Positions 26,901 through 38,236 of a stretch of DNA of 64,000 nt are shown piece by piece. Location of the stretch: positions 23,612,501 through 23,676,500 of the forward strand of contig NC_088787.1 of NCBI RefSeq assembly GCF_949628265.1, in the 5' to 3' direction. The stretch's first letter is position 1; each line of letters starts with the position of its first letter. The notes under the pieces were generated by a model. It was not told the origin of the DNA, did not search any database, and saw only the letters and a list, made by a program, of their open reading frames with translations. The position numbers and the translations under genes are program-made. This stretch comes from Cloeon dipterum. Its lineage: Eukaryota > Arthropoda > Insecta > Ephemeroptera > Baetidae.

Positions 26901-28627
26901 GTTTTCGCGCTCATCTTCCTTTGTTTCGCCCGGCCACCCGCCCTTTCGACCTGTTTTTTCATATGAAACGTCGAGTTTCGCAGGTGAGCAGGTGGCCGGC
27001 CCGTTCCATCCATCACGCCAATTTCACCGCTTGTGACGTCAGACCTGCTCTTTTCCATCTTTCCTCACCGTCGATTAAGCGGAGAAATAACTGTCGATTT
27101 AAATGTACGAAATGAAAACATTTCTTGAGATATTCAATCCTTTTCTCTGCTAATTACCAGCTTTATAACTAAGGAAGTCTTTCTCAGCTAATAATATCAT
27201 TATTCTGAATTTACATTTCATTTATATTTTCCATTTTGACATTTTGCACTTTTGTTCTTTTTAATGACTCATCATCTACAATATCGCGATATTATTTACG
27301 CATTAATAGCTCGACCGAAGAAAAATGAGCTAATTAAAAAGCTCTCCAGTCGAGCAAAATTCAAAGAAAGCACGGACAATTTACAAAAGTACTTTAATTC
27401 TCTTGACGTCAGCGGCTATTGTCGGTGTGGCTCTCATGTGTGAAAAGATAAGGGTGCGCCCCCGCTCTGCAGCCGGCTGATAGGGTTTAATTAAAATAGG
27501 CTAATTAATGATTGCGTGAGCCTGCTTTGTTGACCTTTTGTCACGCCAACGGCCTGCCGAACGACCACCCGGCCAGCGATACACTCCAGCATCATCCATC
27601 ATTCGAAGTTAAATTTCACTAACCCGCTGAGGAAAACTTCCAAACTTAATAAGAGAGTAAAATATCCTTAATAATGAATTTATGAGTAGGGAAGTATCTG
27701 GGTTTTGTATCTGGGTTGAGAAATTTAAAATTAAAACAATTTTCGCATATGAAAAATTCCATTGAAACGCTGGAAACGAGCTAACTCTATAAAACAAGTT
27801 TTAAATATTCAGGAGCTATTCTGCGCAGAGAAATATGAGTGAGCTCCAGGCTAACAACAACATTTATTATTTCACGATTCCCCACATCCGCCGTTCAAGT
27901 GGCCGGTTCTCTCTCTTTTTTCACTCTCGACGTCACCGCCTTTATTCTGATAAAAAAATATTCGGGTGAAGAGGCACAAATCAGCAAGCGCAGCATCCAT
28001 TTGAATGGCCGTCTCAAGTCGGATTTTCGATGCGAGAGATGCGGTTTGTTGTACCCTACCACTAAAGAAAGATCGAGTGCGTGCAGTTGGCTAAAGGGGT
28101 TTATTTTTTGTGCTGCGGATTGTGTTGAGAGACCGAGTAATGCGTGTGTGGACGAGCACTTGAATTATTGTTGCGCGCGCTGCTTTTGTGTTCAGAAAAG
28201 ACCGAGAGCTACTTACTGCCCCGAAATCTCCTTTATGCCGGCAGCAGAAGAAGGGAGAGAAAATGCGAATTGCTTTCAAACAAATTGATTACACTTTTTT
28301 ACCCTCACAATTAGACAAAAATCACTAATTTATAATTAAAGTCAATAGCTATAGCGAGCGAGAAAGGGTGACTTTTTGCCAAAACAGCTTTACTACTTCC
28401 TGCCAAGGGGAAATATTTTTTTTATCAAAATTAAAATCAGTATTTTTACTTATAAACTGCGCTTAAGCGCATTCCTGTTTATTAAATTCATTGTAATTGA
28501 AATGAAGATGACAGCAAATATCAAAAGGAAATTTAATGTGTTGAAAATAAACACACGGTTAATTGTCATTAAAATTTGCATTTCTTATCTTGAAAATTGA
28601 AGGCATTAAATATTTGAAATTTTGATT
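23907..28627. other. Gene desert, third part
   Basis: About 4.7 kb without a recognised gene. A degenerate cluster of TTCGGACAAAT-like units lies at 25,025-25,145. GC-rich patches at about 24,000-24,130, 25,640-26,060 and 26,790-27,070 alternate with AT-rich DNA. CATATATAAATTCGGACACG near 25,956 looks like a TATA element but leads to no recognisable gene. The frame at 27,839-28,288 has no family signature. Confidence 0.4.
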
Positions 28628-30324
28628 TCACTGTGAGTATCTGTAGTAAAAAACACTTTTTTGAACCGAAAAAGTTTGCTTTTCGCTCTCCTTGGCTTGC
28701 GCCTTGAAGACCTCGACTCTGAGAGGGTGGCATGCTTCTTCAGGTACGACCTGACCAACAGGGATGGACACGTCACCCTGGGGACAGGTGCTCAGGGCCA
28801 CGATCAGGTCCATGTCGGCAACAAACTCTATGAAGTCACCCTGACGCGCCGGGCTTGGCTTGCAAAAATAGCGATTGTCCTCGCGCCTGAAACCAGTGCA
28901 CATGAAAATGTTGAAGACATCATGCAGGTCCCTCTCCCCCAGACCGAACTTTTTAACGGCTTTTGTCAGGTTTTGATGGCACGTGTGCTTCACCTGCTCG
29001 CCGCTAATCAGTTTCACTGTGTACTGGTCACACCTGAAAAATGTCCATTTGACACCCTTAAATTTCATTATTTTGATGAAACTTTTAAAAATTGATCTTT
29101 TGAGTTATTTTGAAGCATCTTATTTATTTTAAATCAACATCACGGTTTTTATTATTGTGTATTATCTGAAATCGAGCCACATCATAATTTAAAAAAGGTA
29201 GCAGTATAAATAAAAAAAATAATGGGAGTCCTATCAGGAATTCAATTGTTTATTTTTTTTTAATTCCGAGTTATCGACTGATTTTAATTGATCGCTGTGT
29301 TTTTGCCCTTTGCGCTCGGGATAAAAATGTCAGCCCCAGTATGCATTATTCTTCACCTATATACTCATTGCTTGTTCACGTGTCCCATTATTATTATTGT
29401 TTATTCTTGCCAAAGTCATAAGATACAAAATATAAAAATAACAGCAAGAAATGGCATACAATGCTTGCAAATAGTTCAACTTTTTCAAATTATATTTAAA
29501 GGAGGTAACCGTCCAAAATTTTCTAAATAATCAAATTACCTCAAATATTGGAATTTCAATAACATTTTACCTGGTGCCAATTACGTCGTGGACACCAGCA
29601 CCGTCCTCATCGACGCCATACTTGATAGAGTCGCCGACGATGGTCGCCATAGGGTTCAAGAAGGGCAGACAGCTCCAGAGGCGGTCACCTTCGGTCAAGT
29701 GAGCCGCATGCAGTTGGCGTGTTTTTCCTGAGTAAAAGCGCTCCTTTGGGTTGCGCTGATTCCACAGGTTCAAATCCCCGACCTGGGGGCCACTCGGCAC
29801 GCTTATGCGGCATAGGTCATCTCGCTGCATGCACCACGCTCGCCCGTCCCTTGCTGGCACCGTCAGATCAAGCACCCTGACAACACCAGAATGATTTTCA
29901 TGTTTTTTATGCGAACCATCAGTACCATAATTATATTACATTTTAATTTTAATAGAGGTCCAGATAAAAAGGTCCAGAGAGCTGGTGATTAAGTTGTTGA
30001 CGTATGTAGTCACGAATAAAATAAATTATCACTCATCTTGAATTGTATCATTTTTATTCTACAACATGATGCTTACCGGACATTGGAGATCAATTGTTTT
30101 GGAAATTAATGCAAAATCCTTGTTGAATGTTTGTTATTAAATAACTGCAATGTTTTAAAACAACAAAAATATGTATTATAAAATAATAAAATGGAAAAAA
30201 ATCATTACCTTTTGCCTTCTGCCGCAGCATTTCTCAAAATTTTGTAGCGTAAGAGGTCAACTTTAGTTGCCGCGCTAGCTTGGTAACAAACGCTGGGGCT
30301 CTTCTCTCCTTCCTGCTCACTCAT
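28628..30324 (-). CDS. DUF1989 / urea-carboxylase-associated family protein
   Basis: Three exons read right to left: 30,324-30,209, 29,876-29,571 and 29,033-28,628, with matching phases and 275 residues from ATG to TGA. After a short N-terminus the whole DUF1989 fold is present. Landmarks are GPQVGDLNLWNQRNPKERF, SGKTRQLHAAHLTEGDRLWS, PMATIVGDSIKYGVDEDGAG, VHDVIGTRCDQYT, TCHQNLTKAVKKFG, LHDVFNIFMCTGF, KPSPARQGDFIEF and ALSTCPQGD. The conserved Cys and His residues of the presumed metal site (GTRCD, TCHQN) are in place. Bacterial members work beside urea or guanidine carboxylase; some are carboxyguanidine deiminase subunits. The animal role is unknown. Two spliceosomal introns, and neighbours that are ordinary intron-bearing host genes, argue against contamination. 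I see no signal peptide or membrane helix, so it is probably cytosolic. Confidence 0.92.
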
Positions 30325-31368
30325 CCTCTCTGGACTATACTGATCTTCTTTTTCATGGTGCACCATCCCACGGTCAGTCTAGCTATGTAATTTAGTTAAT
30401 TGGGCTTTTGATATAACAGCTGGCTGTGTGGCTTAAGTGAAACAGCGGTCGTTGAGAGAGGTCAAATTGATCACATTTGGGATGCACAAGTGCACAAAAA
30501 TTTTACATGTAACAATGATTTTTCTAGTTTTGTTTATTAAAAATGGAAAAAATTGAACTTCTGAAGCGCGAGTAGCAATAATTGACAGGAAGTCTCGTGA
30601 GCCACAGCTCGTGCAGTCACTCAAATCGCCAACTGCAAATTGGAATGGAGGAGCCATCTATTTGCTAGGTGTGATTTTAGTTAGTTTTAATAAAATTGCA
30701 CATTTAGTTTTACTCTACATTAAAGCCCGTATATATTTCATTTTAAAACTCGGATTATCAAATTCTGACCGTTCACAAAGGCAAATTAATTCCTATAATA
30801 TTTCATTTTTTAGTGTTTATAAGAAGAAATAACTACAAAAAACTTAATAATTTCAAACTAGGAAAATATATTTTACTTGGTACAATTTCAGGAACAAAAT
30901 AGCAATTATAGTTGTTGGTTGACTAATATGCAGATCAAATTTATAAAAAAAAACCTAAGCAAAAGATTATACATTCAATATTTTATTTATTATTATATAT
31001 TTTAAATGTTGCTTTATATTTATCTTATATGTAATGTAATTTTCTATTTTATAATAATTATACGTCAGAAACTGGGAAGAAAATCTGTGGCGTCCGCAAA
31101 AAATACATTTTTGTGCTGCAATATTCTAATGTCGAAAATATTGCTTACATGACACGGCTTCACTATTGTTTTTAATTTTAAACTTAGTTCCAATATTTCA
31201 TAATGTTTAAAATGTTTGTTAGCTGACTAAAGCCTATCTTGCGAGATATATCATAACATGAAAAAGCGAAGGTTATAAAGTTCACGATGCGAGTCCGAGT
31301 AATATGAACATAAGCCATTCTTCAGGCAATACGAATATATATGCCTTAAAATTTATGTATCTCAATAT
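30325..31368. other. Intergenic, AT-rich
   Basis: The interval separates the DUF1989 start codon from the 3' end of the ZNFX1-like gene. It is very AT-rich, with no conserved coding sequence. TTTATT runs on the plus strand near 30,980 read as AATAAA on the minus strand and could serve the ZNFX1-like transcript. Confidence 0.4.
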
Positions 31369-34300
31369 TCAAATAATTACACAACATGCAACTACTTCGC
31401 ACTGGCGGCATATTGCATCACAAGTTTTGTAGCATTTCTTGCGGCAGCTGTGTCCACATCGCATCTGCTTTGTGCATTGTTTATTGCACCTGATGGTCTC
31501 CACATCTTCGCCGCATAGCATTCCGACTCTATGTCCACAGGACCTCACCTTCGTGACCTAAAATCACAAAAAATGTCAGTATATCTGAAGAGCAAGTATT
31601 TCAAGACGCATACTATCTGCTCGCATGTGACATCTTGGTGGCTGCCATCCAGTCGATGGTAATGGCACTTTTTCAGGCAGACATGTCCGCAGTTAAGTCG
31701 CTTCCCACATGGCCTTCGGCACCTAGACAAGTGGGACGCGTGCATTTGATCCCTGCCATTGCATCTGTGGCCGCACTGCAAGACTTCCGAGCAATGCTCT
31801 GCTGGGGGCTCCTCCGTTTCCTCCTGCCTTGGCTCTGTTGGATTGTTGTTGCATTTGGGGCACATTTGGCCGAATTCGCTGCTTTGCTTCACTGCAAATT
31901 GGTTCTCTGGATGAACTGGACATCTGCAAACAGATTGCATTGCTGACAAACTGTTTCAGTTTTATTTTGTCTTTTCCAAAAACTAGATTCAGACAAGAAA
32001 AAAGGTTTAAAAGAATTTTATAAATCGTAGCAAGGAAACATACGACAAGCTTCTATGTCTTGGTTTGCTTTACAAACTTGTGATCTCAAAGTCTATTTTG
32101 CTATTAACTCTCTATTTTAGATTTTATATTTGAGTTAATTAATTATATAAAGGTTTAAAAATAAGTAAGATGTAGGGCGAGCAACCTGAGTGTGAGGCAG
32201 CGGTCAAGCGCACCCTGCTGTTTCAAACATTCCTTAATCGTATTCCAACTGCCGCATTTCTTGGATAACGTGTCCATGCTCCCAACGATGACGAGCACGT
32301 GCATGGCTTTGGACAAGGCTACGCTAATTCTGTTTGTTTTAGCTAAGAACCCGATATCGCCTTGGTGGTTGCTCCTGACGAGGGACAGCAGAACGACGTT
32401 GCACTCGCCTCCTTGGTAGTCGTCGACCGTGACAACCTTGATGTCAAGCAGTCTTCGCGAAATTGCGGAGTCTTCCTGCTTCATTAGCTTAAATTTGGCG
32501 GTTATATCGAGTATGGAGGGTATCAAAAGACAAAAAGATACCTTCTTTATCAGTGAAACCTGGTCGCTGTAGGTCGAAAGGATTGTGATGTCGTCTGATC
32601 TCAAGACCTTGTGCAACAGCAAATATTTGCTGAGGGAGACCACAAACTCTGCCTCATATGGATTTTTTCTGCTTAGGCTCGGGTTCTGTAGTGCAAATAC
32701 TATTCATTAGTGATTGCTAAAAAAACAATCTTGAAAAAATTAAAATTACCCTAAATTCCCGGAGTTCGGTAAAGTTGTGCGAGACAAATGACACCCTCTT
32801 GGTAAAGCAGTGCAACTTTGGTAAGCCGAGCACACGTTCGCTGCTGGTCAGATCCTTGTAGATCAAGGGTGAAATCAGTTTGGTCATCTCGGTTGCCATC
32901 CTGTATTGCACGTTCAGCGTGCTGCATTTGCGATTGTTAAGCAGCATTCGTTCAAACAACGACGTGTCCAGTTTAAGAGCTTCTAGTTCGTTGTTTTCAA
33001 GTGTTGGTCGAAGCTGGTTTTCGTCCCCTATCATTGGAATAATTAAATAAATATTGGTTCTACTTCCTCTGCAGCTCATACCAATCAAAATGAGGTGCTG
33101 ACACTTATTCGTCAAGCAAGCGATAACGTGTGCTTCAGTCACAGCTGCAGCGTCTTCAACGATGACTGTAAAAGTGTAAAGCTCTCATCAAATTTCGCCA
33201 TGCGCTAGCATAAAAAATCTTTTCCTGAATAAAGCATTATTAAATTTTCCGAAAACATCAGTACTGTATAACTATTTTATATCTGATTTTGAAAAAAAAA
33301 TTGCAATAAAAGTACTTGTTACATTTATATATTTACTAACCGACTTCACATGCCAAATCCGACCGCATTTTCGCTGCTATTGTAGTGGTTGTTCCAATTA
33401 TGTCCTGTCTGCTGAGTTGGTTTAAGCGTTGGGGCATCGATCCTTTAAATCTATTAAAGTTAAAGGCATCGAGTTTCAGCTGCTTGGAATGTCCAATGCG
33501 CACCAGTTTCTTGGTAAACTTGAGCGCTTGCACCAGAAACTGATCAAGAGCAAAATTCGTGTTGCTGACAACCAAAATTGGCGTCTTCCTATTCTGCGCC
33601 TCCTTATTTTCGGTGAGGATTTTCGCAATCTTCAAACCAACGAGGGTTTTGCCGGTTCCAGGTGCACCCCGAATGAGCGCCAGCTCACTTGTCAGGGCGG
33701 CTTGCAAGGCTACCAGCTGATGATCATCTAGCCCAAGATGAGCCGCGGACGGCCAGGAGCGCAGTTTTAGCAGGTCAAATTTTAAATCTCCAGTGATGCC
33801 CTTCATTGACACCATTGATGCTTGACATCTCAGGTAAAGAGGTAGGCAATGCTCATCGGACACTCGGATGAAGTATTGTGGGAATGGGAAATCGTTGGTT
33901 TTGATTTCTTGAAGGGCTTTAAGCACCTAAACATAGATTTAATAACATTACAATATTATATATGTATATTAATAACATTTGACGGCAATATTTACGTGGT
34001 TATAATGCTCAAAAAAAGCTTTGGCTTCAATGCAAATATATTCATTAGCGAAGATATTCTCCTCGCACCTCTCGCTGAATTTGACGAGGACCTGCTGGCA
34101 ATTTTTATTCCCACTACCGCTAATTGTTGCGAAGAGCAGAGTGTCGAAATTGTTGCAGGTGAAGCAGACCAGTGAGCCTTGCATTAGCAACTTGGAGTCT
34201 TCAAATTTGTTATCCTTATCTTCCGTGGCAAAACAGATTTGTACACCATTATGAGCGGCGGGCTGAAAATTAATTCGGCTGCAGATTTTTATTTCTGACG

Positions 34301-34523
34301 AAGCAAATTTTTCGCTTTTGTTGCTGCACTTGATATACTCTTGCACGCCTTTTCTCAGGGGGGAAACAAAGTCGTCTCTCAGCAGCCAAAATTGGGTGGA
34401 AAGGTAGTGCTCGACACTGTCGTAGCTCCCTTTGACAATATTCGGCTGCGGCTTGATTCTTTTGCCGAGCACCAATTCTCCATATGTCGGCTGAGTGCTG
34501 AACGTCCGGAAGGTGTTGAGGTC
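31369..34523 (-). CDS. ZNFX1-type SF1 helicase with NFX1 zinc fingers, short form
   Basis: Seven exons read right to left: 34,523-33,996, 33,926-33,341, 33,165-33,082, 33,027-32,750, 32,685-32,186, 31,923-31,614 and 31,557-31,369, giving 824 codons in phase. The opening TFRTFSTQPTYGELVLG and PNIVKGSYDSVEHYL is the typical ZNFX1 pre-helicase region. Helicase motifs follow in order: RGAPGTGKT (Walker A), VVSNTNFALDQFL, VIVEDAA (Walker B), LILIGDENQLRPT, NVQYRMATEM, VTVDDYQGGECNVVLLSLVR and RISVALSKA. Then come NFX1-type fingers such as CGKRLNCGHVCLKKCH and QMRCGHSCRKKC, and a stop. Human ZNFX1 is about 1,900 residues, so the N-terminal region and most fingers are absent. Family roles are RNA-granule and small-RNA inheritance functions in worms and antiviral sensing in vertebrates. 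The first exon opens at a splice acceptor. ATG at 34,687-34,685, directly followed by a GT donor, could supply the start, but this is unproven. Confidence 0.9.
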
Positions 34524-35884
34524 CTATTAGTCGAACAAAATTTGAAGATAATTAATTTTGGAAGTTGAAAACCTCGAGTGAATCTGCCTTTTAAGGCATA
34601 TACCAACCATACAAATAAGGGTAAATTTTGATATAATTTTGTCAATTTGACAACAAAAATTCGTAGAAGAAATAGGTCCTGTACCATTATCTCTTACTGT
34701 TGCGTACTCTCACTGCCCCCAGGCCTTATTAATCGGTCAGGATGACAGGCAGAACATGCTTTTCACCTAAAATCGGAAATTTCAACACATCTGAAATTAA
34801 TTTTGAGCAGCGAGGAGCCTTCTGTCATTTCCAAAAGACAAAAACATCACGTTTTGCTGAATATCTTTAAAAGCGCGTTCGTTAACTGGAGTGAGAGTTA
34901 TAAGATAGCTTGCATCATCAGCACTGTTTTTTAACGCACTCATATTGGCGGCGCAAGCATAATGTTATATATTATGCCGCTGATGTCCTCTCACGTTCTC
35001 TTTTTGCAGCACGCGGAAAGTACTAACGATAAAATAATTGTGGATCCGCATGCAGGCAAAATACTTAATTAAAGCGTAGCCTTGAATCGACCACAAATTT
35101 TTTCCGGCATTCATATATAGCTGTCGCCTTATTGGGCATTGAGTCGATTTTTATTCATCAAAATAAAATGAAAATCCGCATTGTAAGTTTTAATTATTCT
35201 AACAATTTCCTGTCAGTATGTGCTCTATCAATTTCTATTTTTTAGCAATGTAAAAGACAGCTCTTTTTCAGCTTCAAGAAGAAGTTTCCCAGTTTTTCAT
35301 TTCTCAAATAACAATAATACGAGATCTTCATGGTTGATAATAAGTAAACGGTAACGATTTTGAGATTACTAAATTTACCTGGATCCTTAGTTATCGGCCT
35401 TGCCAAATGCGGACAATGGACACGCGCGTACAGCACCAGAGACAGAATAACACCAAAAAGCAAAGTACCTATAGCGCAGCTCTGCCGCTGCTGCTGAAAA
35501 AGGTTTATCCCCACTTGTTGTTTAGCAACGTGCGCGCACTCGACTCCACTGACTTAATGGTATATATGGTATTATTTTACTGCGAAAATAGCAGTCGTGT
35601 GATATATCATGAAACGTAATAAAAAATTGTCGTGCCTGCTAATCTTCCAGAGATATAAAACTAGATAATACAGGTTTCACTTGTGTCAATACTGTACTTA
35701 TCTGTGGTCACGTGAACTCAATTTTTAGATTGTGGGCAAGATTGGTTTATCCATCAATCTTATTTCTTATATTGTTGAAAAACACATATTTTAAAAATCA
35801 TTATTTTGCTAATTAATTACGAGTCATTTCATACGTTAAAGCATTTTTCTTAAGTTAGGTTCATATCAGTCAATACCTTTTCAA
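34524..35884. other. Upstream of the ZNFX1-like gene; possible lone exon
   Basis: Mostly AT-rich. On the minus strand, 35,493-35,379 is open, is bounded by a TTTTTCAG acceptor and a GTAAAT donor, and encodes a hydrophobic segment (IGTLLFGVILSLVLYARVHC). It could be a membrane-anchor exon, but no ATG and no partner exons were found, so it is not called as a gene. Confidence 0.3.
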
Positions 35885-36205
35885 AGTGGCCACAGAGAAG
35901 CTTGGACCGAATGTGAACATCTTTTCGCCTTTCCCGCATCGAGGTCTTTTATTGAAACACCAGACATTAGTCCCTATGAAGCCGCTGGAAAGGTGCGAGA
36001 GCCAGCAAGTAGAGAGTCGGCGCCGGTGCGCATCCCAGCCCATTGAACTTTTTGAGCATTTTAAGTTAATTAACTAACCACCTTTTACCATCTCTGACAT
36101 TGGGCAGCCAGTTTTAGATCCCCGAAAAGGTCAAATGCCTCCCATTGCCTTGATACTACTGCATGAGAATGCCTAAACAATGCGATTCATCGGGGGCTGG
36201 CACCA
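35885..36205 (+). repeat. Dispersed repeat family B, copy 2
   Basis: It shares ordered blocks with 3,735-4,165, among them GCTGGAAAGGTGCGA, CAGCAAGTAGAGAGTCGGCG, CATCTCTGACATTGGGCAGC and GCCTCCCATTGC. The 5' part of the family, including the AACATGGGCGC block, is missing or diverged. Substitutions and small gaps are frequent, so it is an old copy. Confidence 0.7.
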
Positions 36206-36661
36206 ATTAAAAATTATTTACATTGTTTGCATCAGTAACAACTCGAGCTCAAGGACTGCTCCGTCGCAAGTTTCCCTGCTCGTAAAAAGCACATGTGACG
36301 AGTTTTCAGTGCTTCGTTGATAGTTATAAGTTTGTGGCTTCGTGACGCGATTGCTCATGTAACTAATCTTTTTTTGGGGGATTTCCAGTTTAATTCCTCT
36401 TTCAAAATAAAAATTAAATTTAAAATGCAATAGATTTTCGCTTGAAGTTGGTTGCATTCTAGTTATTCATTTTCCTATCAAAAGAGCATACAAAATATTT
36501 AAATTTCAGCAAACTAGACAAAATTATTTTCATCCAATTGATAATTTTATCCAAATCCACAAATGAAAGTGCTTAAGTTTAACTCCTTGATTCATATTAC
36601 AGTGATAGTTGGTGAATCCAAACAGAAAATATTTGCACTGACCCCCAGATTAATAAAATAG

Positions 36662-38236
36662 TCAATCTCGTATGTTCTGGATGGTGTCGGTGAAAAGCAT
36701 GATGTTGACGAACAGGTAGGCGATCATGAGGTACATAAAGGCGGCGCAACTGACCATGTCATTGATCTCGAAGGGGTGAGCAGCGTCGTCGGCGATCAGC
36801 ACCGACAGGCCCATAATGTTGAGCACGGCCAGCGCCGTCGACAGGCTGTAGATAAACATCTTGACGGCCGGCGTCGTGCCAATGATGGCCGTGATGAAGT
36901 TGAGATTGACCACCAGCAGGAAGGTGACCACGGTGGCGCCTGCCAGTAGAATCAGGTTAGGCTTGGAGGCAAGCGCGCCCTGATGCACACCCACCACCAG
37001 CGTGGCGCACAGCAGCAGGCCCACCGTGTACGCACCAGGGCGGCACACGGCGCACGAAGAGCTTACCTCCGCGGAGGTCGTCGCCAGCAGCAACGCCAGC
37101 GGCACCAGTGACAGAGAAGTGCTGCAAAAAAATCCAAAATTATATGGCGCACTGAGTGAAAAATCATGAATTAACTTTCTTAATATAATACACTGAATAT
37201 TATTTTAGACCAAAGGCGCGCTACGCTAAAAATGATCATGGTTAGCAACTTAAAGGTACTCTACTTCCCATAATTCATTTTATACTGCATTTTCATTTAA
37301 CATCTAAGATATTTTCCAAATTTGTGGCCTGAATATTTACAAATACATTCATTACTTGGCTCAAGACAAAATGATTGAATTATTTACTTTCTTAATATTA
37401 AAAATTAAATAGAATGGTTAAAATTATTTTCGTTTTGAGATTCGTGTAACGTCAACGCGAAAAAAGAATTAGTAAAAGCAATATTCAAAAAAATTAAAGC
37501 AGCAAAAAATTGATTTTGTAAAGAATATATTATTTAAATGGAGTAAATGTTGTGCACTAATGTTAACTAATTAGCCATAAATTTAAAGTTGCCAATTAAT
37601 ATTTGTAGTGTTTCTACTGTCTTTATGTGCATAAAAGTGTGTCGAAAAAATAAAGTAAATTTTCGATACATTACTACGCTATTTTACAAAAGCATGGTGT
37701 TGATTTTGAAAGCCACTGTAATTTAATTTTAAAAAAATTGCGATACCTCACAAAGATGTTTATTATGTTTAATTAAATATGCGAGACAAAAAAGGTTCAT
37801 GAAACTACTGATACTATTTTTAATCTACTCGACTTACTGGAGATGCGGTCTGAGGAGGATGAACGCCACGAAGGAGCAAGTGATAAAGGCTTTGATCGCC
37901 AGGTCGACGTATTCGTCACGCAGCACGCTTGTAAGGTGCTGCGGGATAAACAACAAGATGAGGACCAGCACGACGGTGATGGCAATCATTATCATTGTTG
38001 GCCGGAACACGTTGTTTTTGTACACATTCTCCACTGCGGAAGCTACGAAAGTGTAAATTAAATTTACTTAGAGATTTGTCAGATTATCAATCCTAGAAGA
38101 TTGCACCTGCAACGGTGGTCCATTCTTGCCACGATACAGACGAGTCGATCCTGCCCTCTAGATCCACCCTGGACATGCGAGGGAACTTGGGAAAGTCGTT
38201 GATGAATGACACACTTGATGAGCGGTTGATGGACAT
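36662..38236 (-). CDS. Divergent seven-helix TMBIM/Lifeguard-like membrane protein
   Basis: Three exons read right to left: 38,236-38,107, 38,042-37,838 and 37,121-36,662, in phase, 264 residues from ATG to TGA. A polar N-terminus of about 55 residues precedes roughly seven hydrophobic helices. Examples are MIMIAITVVLVLILLFI, IKAFITCSFVAFILL, LAGATVVTFLLVVNLNFI and AAFMYLMIAYLFVNIMLF. Length, helix number and the AxxxYLxIxxLFxNI ending fit the BAX-inhibitor-1 superfamily. Where the Lifeguard at 14,110 has IVYDTQMIMGG this protein has IMGLSVLIAD, so the signature YDTQ is gone. Assignment is by fold pattern, not strong sequence identity; an unrelated seven-helix protein is possible. It lies head to head with the receptor gene at 39,394, with 1.16 kb between the start codons. 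Confidence 0.7.

Noticed and set aside
27839-28288. 149-codon open frame with several cysteines
   Set aside because: The cysteine spacing fits no zinc-binding or secreted family I know, and the region has ordinary desert composition.
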